A stretch of DNA of 15,035 bases, from positions 1-15,035 of the forward strand of contig JAJZGH010000109.1 of the NCBI GenBank assembly GCA_021798635.1. Reading direction: 5' to 3'. Below, in pieces: positions 13,107 through 15,035 of this stretch. The notes under the pieces were generated by a model. That model made no database searches. It saw only the letters and a list, made by a program, of their open reading frames with translations, and was not told the origin of the DNA. The position numbers were made by a program, and so were the translations under genes. This stretch comes from Planctomycetota bacterium (GTDB lineage Bacteria; Planctomycetota; Phycisphaerae; WQYP01). Numbering within the stretch: position 1 is the first letter of the stretch; each line of letters opens with the position of its first letter.

Positions 13107-15035
13107 ATGCGATCTCTCCAAACGTCTTGTGTTGTGTTTGCTGTTTCCGTGCTGGCGGGCGTTGGCGTTGGCGTTGCCCCGGCGTCCGCCGCGGCAGGGG
13201 TTACTACTCGAAAAGTTCTGGCAGGATTTAATTCGCCGCAATCATTGCATGGAATCAAGCTCTTTGGATCCGGCGTGAGTCTGAAGCTCAATACCAATCC
13301 GAAATTTATCCACTCCGGTTCGGGCAGCATGGAAGTCATTGCCAACGAAGCGAAAAATAAACATCCTCTGGGCGGCGTGCGGCCGGGGATTGTTATTCCT
13401 TTATCTAAGCCGGTCAATCTCCAGCATTACCGTGAAATTTCCCTGTGGGTCTATGTCCCCAAATCTGCGGCAGCGCATTTCTTCGGGCGGTATGATGTGC
13501 GACTTGCCGTCAATGGTGGTAATCCTTACTGGTCGTTTGCCGATGTTTCACCGGGCTGGAATTATGTTGTCTGGAACTTTGCCCGTCATCCGCAAAATGC
13601 CATTGCCGGTTCCGGTTCAGGTGCCACACGCTTTTTACCCTTCATGCACAGTTTGACCATTAACTTAGGCCCCCTGATGAGCGGTTATGGGTTGGCCAAG
13701 GTGTATGTAGATGATATTCGCCTTGTACCCATGCGACGCCTGGTGTGTACCACCGCTGAAGAACTGGAATCAGATCTGGGAAATGATGATTCCTGGTCCC
13801 GGCGGTATCAGGACGTTCAGCGGCTTAAAGCCATCGGCGGTGTGGGGGTATTACCGGCGCTAATTAATGCTACAGAAGATTCAGTACCTTTAATTCGCGG
13901 CACTGCCCGGCGAGCCATGGATACGGTCGTGGAAGCAGCAGGTAAAGCCGCTAAGGCAGACTTATTGGATACCATGCAGTTAGGCACACCCCGCATGCGT
14001 CTGGCAGTGGTGCAGTTGCTGATCAATATGGGGCCGGAGAAATTAGGCCAATGGGTGATACCGGAACTTAAGAATGCCTTATTGGACAATGACTTTTATG
14101 TACGCCGTGCGGCACGCTATGGCTTGGTACATCTGGGCATAAGCCAAAGGAAGTCAGCAGAATATCTCATGGCTTTGTTAAGCCAGGCAGACCAGCGGTA
14201 TGCGGCCATACGTTGTCTGGCGGAAATTGGTCCGGCGGCTAAGCCGGCGATTCCGGATGAACTTAAGATGATTCGCAATGCCAACAATCCCTTAAAGCTA
14301 CGCCTGTGGGCCTTAAGAGCAGTCTGGTGGACGCATGAGCGGTTTTTAGCGCCTGCCGATTGGGTTTTGGCATTACATCCTCATTCCAACAGGGTCTACA
14401 GGCACTTAACCGATCTGGCGATGTTGCGGCTGGAACAGGCTGGGGCACCGGGTGTAACGGTTTTAACTCATGCCCTGGGGGATTCCAAAGACCCGGTGGT
14501 ACAGGCACGAGCGGCAGAGGCGCTGGGGCATGTGAAATTAAAGGTTCTGGCGGCTGCAGCACCGGCATTGGAAAAAGCTTTGCATGATCCAGCGGCTTAT
14601 GTAGCCTGGCAGGCGAGGTATGATCTGCATCGACTCAATCCAAGAAAATATTCTCTGGCGGAGCATACAACATCCCGAACTCAAGCTGTCCCTGTAACCA
14701 TTACCCATCAAGGCGATGAAACCATTTTCAGCAATGGCTTGGTGCGTATGGTATTTAATAAAACCAGCATTGATCCCGGTCCGGTATCGGTGCAGTTAGA
14801 TAACGGCCCTAATCTGGTACATTCCCGCTGGGTGCATCACATTCTGGCCTTCCGTAAAAGCAAAGCTACCAATATGTTTGAACGCCAATGGCTGCAAAAG
14901 ATTGGTGGCAGCCCGATCAACAAGAACTTCCAGCAAACTATTACCCATAACAGCAAAGGTGAAGCAGAATATGTCTATACCTTCCCGGCCACCAGCACGG
15001 CACCGCTGACATGGGAAGAGCATTATGTACTGCGG
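13107..15035 (+). CDS. Secreted protein: carbohydrate-binding-like domain, HEAT repeats, lyase-like beta domain (partial)
   Basis: The frame is open from an ATG with AAGGAG five bases upstream to the right edge, 643 codons without a stop. Signal peptide: residues 1 to about 28, MRSLQTSCVVF through the likely cleavage site ASA. Residues about 32-210 form a beta-sandwich-like domain (GSGSMEVI, REISLWVYVP, YVDDIRLV), like galactose-binding or CBM-type modules. Residues about 217-511 are alpha-helical HEAT-type repeats, for example VRRAARYGLVHLG and RYAAIRCLAEIGPAAKPAIP. From about 530, VTITHQGDETIFSNGLVRMVF and VSVQLDNGPNLV look like the first beta domain of a polysaccharide lyase such as rhamnogalacturonan lyase; the catalytic part lies beyond the edge. 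Position 147 bases after the pectate lyase suggests joint pectin breakdown. The lyase call is tentative; export and HEAT repeats are well supported. Confidence 0.7.
   Translation, partial: MRSLQTSCVVFAVSVLAGVGVGVAPASAAAGVTTRKVLAGFNSPQSLHGIKLFGSGVSLKLNTNPKFIHSGSGSMEVIANEAKNKHPLGGVRPGIVIPLSKPVNLQHYREISLWVYVPKSAAAHFFGRYDVRLAVNGGNPYWSFADVSPGWNYVVWNFARHPQNAIAGSGSGATRFLPFMHSLTINLGPLMSGYGLAKVYVDDIRLVPMRRLVCTTAEELESDLGNDDSWSRRYQDVQRLKAIGGVGVLPALINATEDSVPLIRGTARRAMDTVVEAAGKAAKADLLDTMQLGTPRMRLAVVQLLINMGPEKLGQWVIPELKNALLDNDFYVRRAARYGLVHLGISQRKSAEYLMALLSQADQRYAAIRCLAEIGPAAKPAIPDELKMIRNANNPLKLRLWALRAVWWTHERFLAPADWVLALHPHSNRVYRHLTDLAMLRLEQAGAPGVTVLTHALGDSKDPVVQARAAEALGHVKLKVLAAAAPALEKALHDPAAYVAWQARYDLHRLNPRKYSLAEHTTSRTQAVPVTITHQGDETIFSNGLVRMVFNKTSIDPGPVSVQLDNGPNLVHSRWVHHILAFRKSKATNMFERQWLQKIGGSPINKNFQQTITHNSKGEAEYVYTFPATSTAPLTWEEHYVLR

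Overview
The window looks like a chromosomal segment of a planctomycete, most likely of the Phycisphaerae type. The evidence is a secreted polysaccharide lyase with a PEP-CTERM tail and autotransporter-associated beta-strand repeats, a large HEAT-repeat secreted protein, phage-like structural genes of a kind I associate with planctomycete genomes, and gene gaps filled with short tandem heptanucleotide arrays and small hairpin repeats. No rRNA, tRNA, CRISPR array, transposase or integrase was seen. The taxonomic call is an inference from gene content.

Layout. 1-666 (minus): thiazole biosynthesis pair thiS-thiG; thiG runs off the left edge. 1039-1458 (minus): small four-helix membrane protein. 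1838-2467 and 2861-3715 (minus): two sigma-factor-like genes, the first resembling the phage T4 gp55 late sigma, the second a sigma-70 protein with regions 2 and 4. 3861-4856 (plus): alpha/beta hydrolase, divergent from the sigma gene. 5093-7498 (minus): a tight four-gene run of phage-like or planctomycete-specific structural proteins, two of them cysteine-rich. 7584-8543 (plus): CDP-alcohol phosphatidyltransferase of the phosphatidylserine synthase type. 9105-12959 (plus): 1284-residue secreted PL1-type pectate lyase fused to beta-strand repeats and PEP-CTERM. 13107 to the right edge (plus): secreted protein with a carbohydrate-binding-like domain, HEAT repeats and the start of a lyase-like beta domain. 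The last two genes probably act together on pectin-type plant polysaccharide.

The most unusual feature is in the gaps. At least ten arrays of 7-bp units lie at 1534-1561, 1672-1699, 1792-1826, 2722-2785, 2807-2838, 2845-2898, 4834-4875, 4968-4995, 5039-5073 and 5077-5111. They use a small set of unit types (AGRAGTT, GTTACAG, AATGAGT, GGCATCC and relatives, read on one strand or the other). Three unrelated genes take their stop codons and last residues from these arrays, and a 31-bp palindrome-containing repeat recurs between arrays at 1707-1737 and 5003-5033 in the same order and orientation. This is a mosaic repeat system attached to gene 3' ends.
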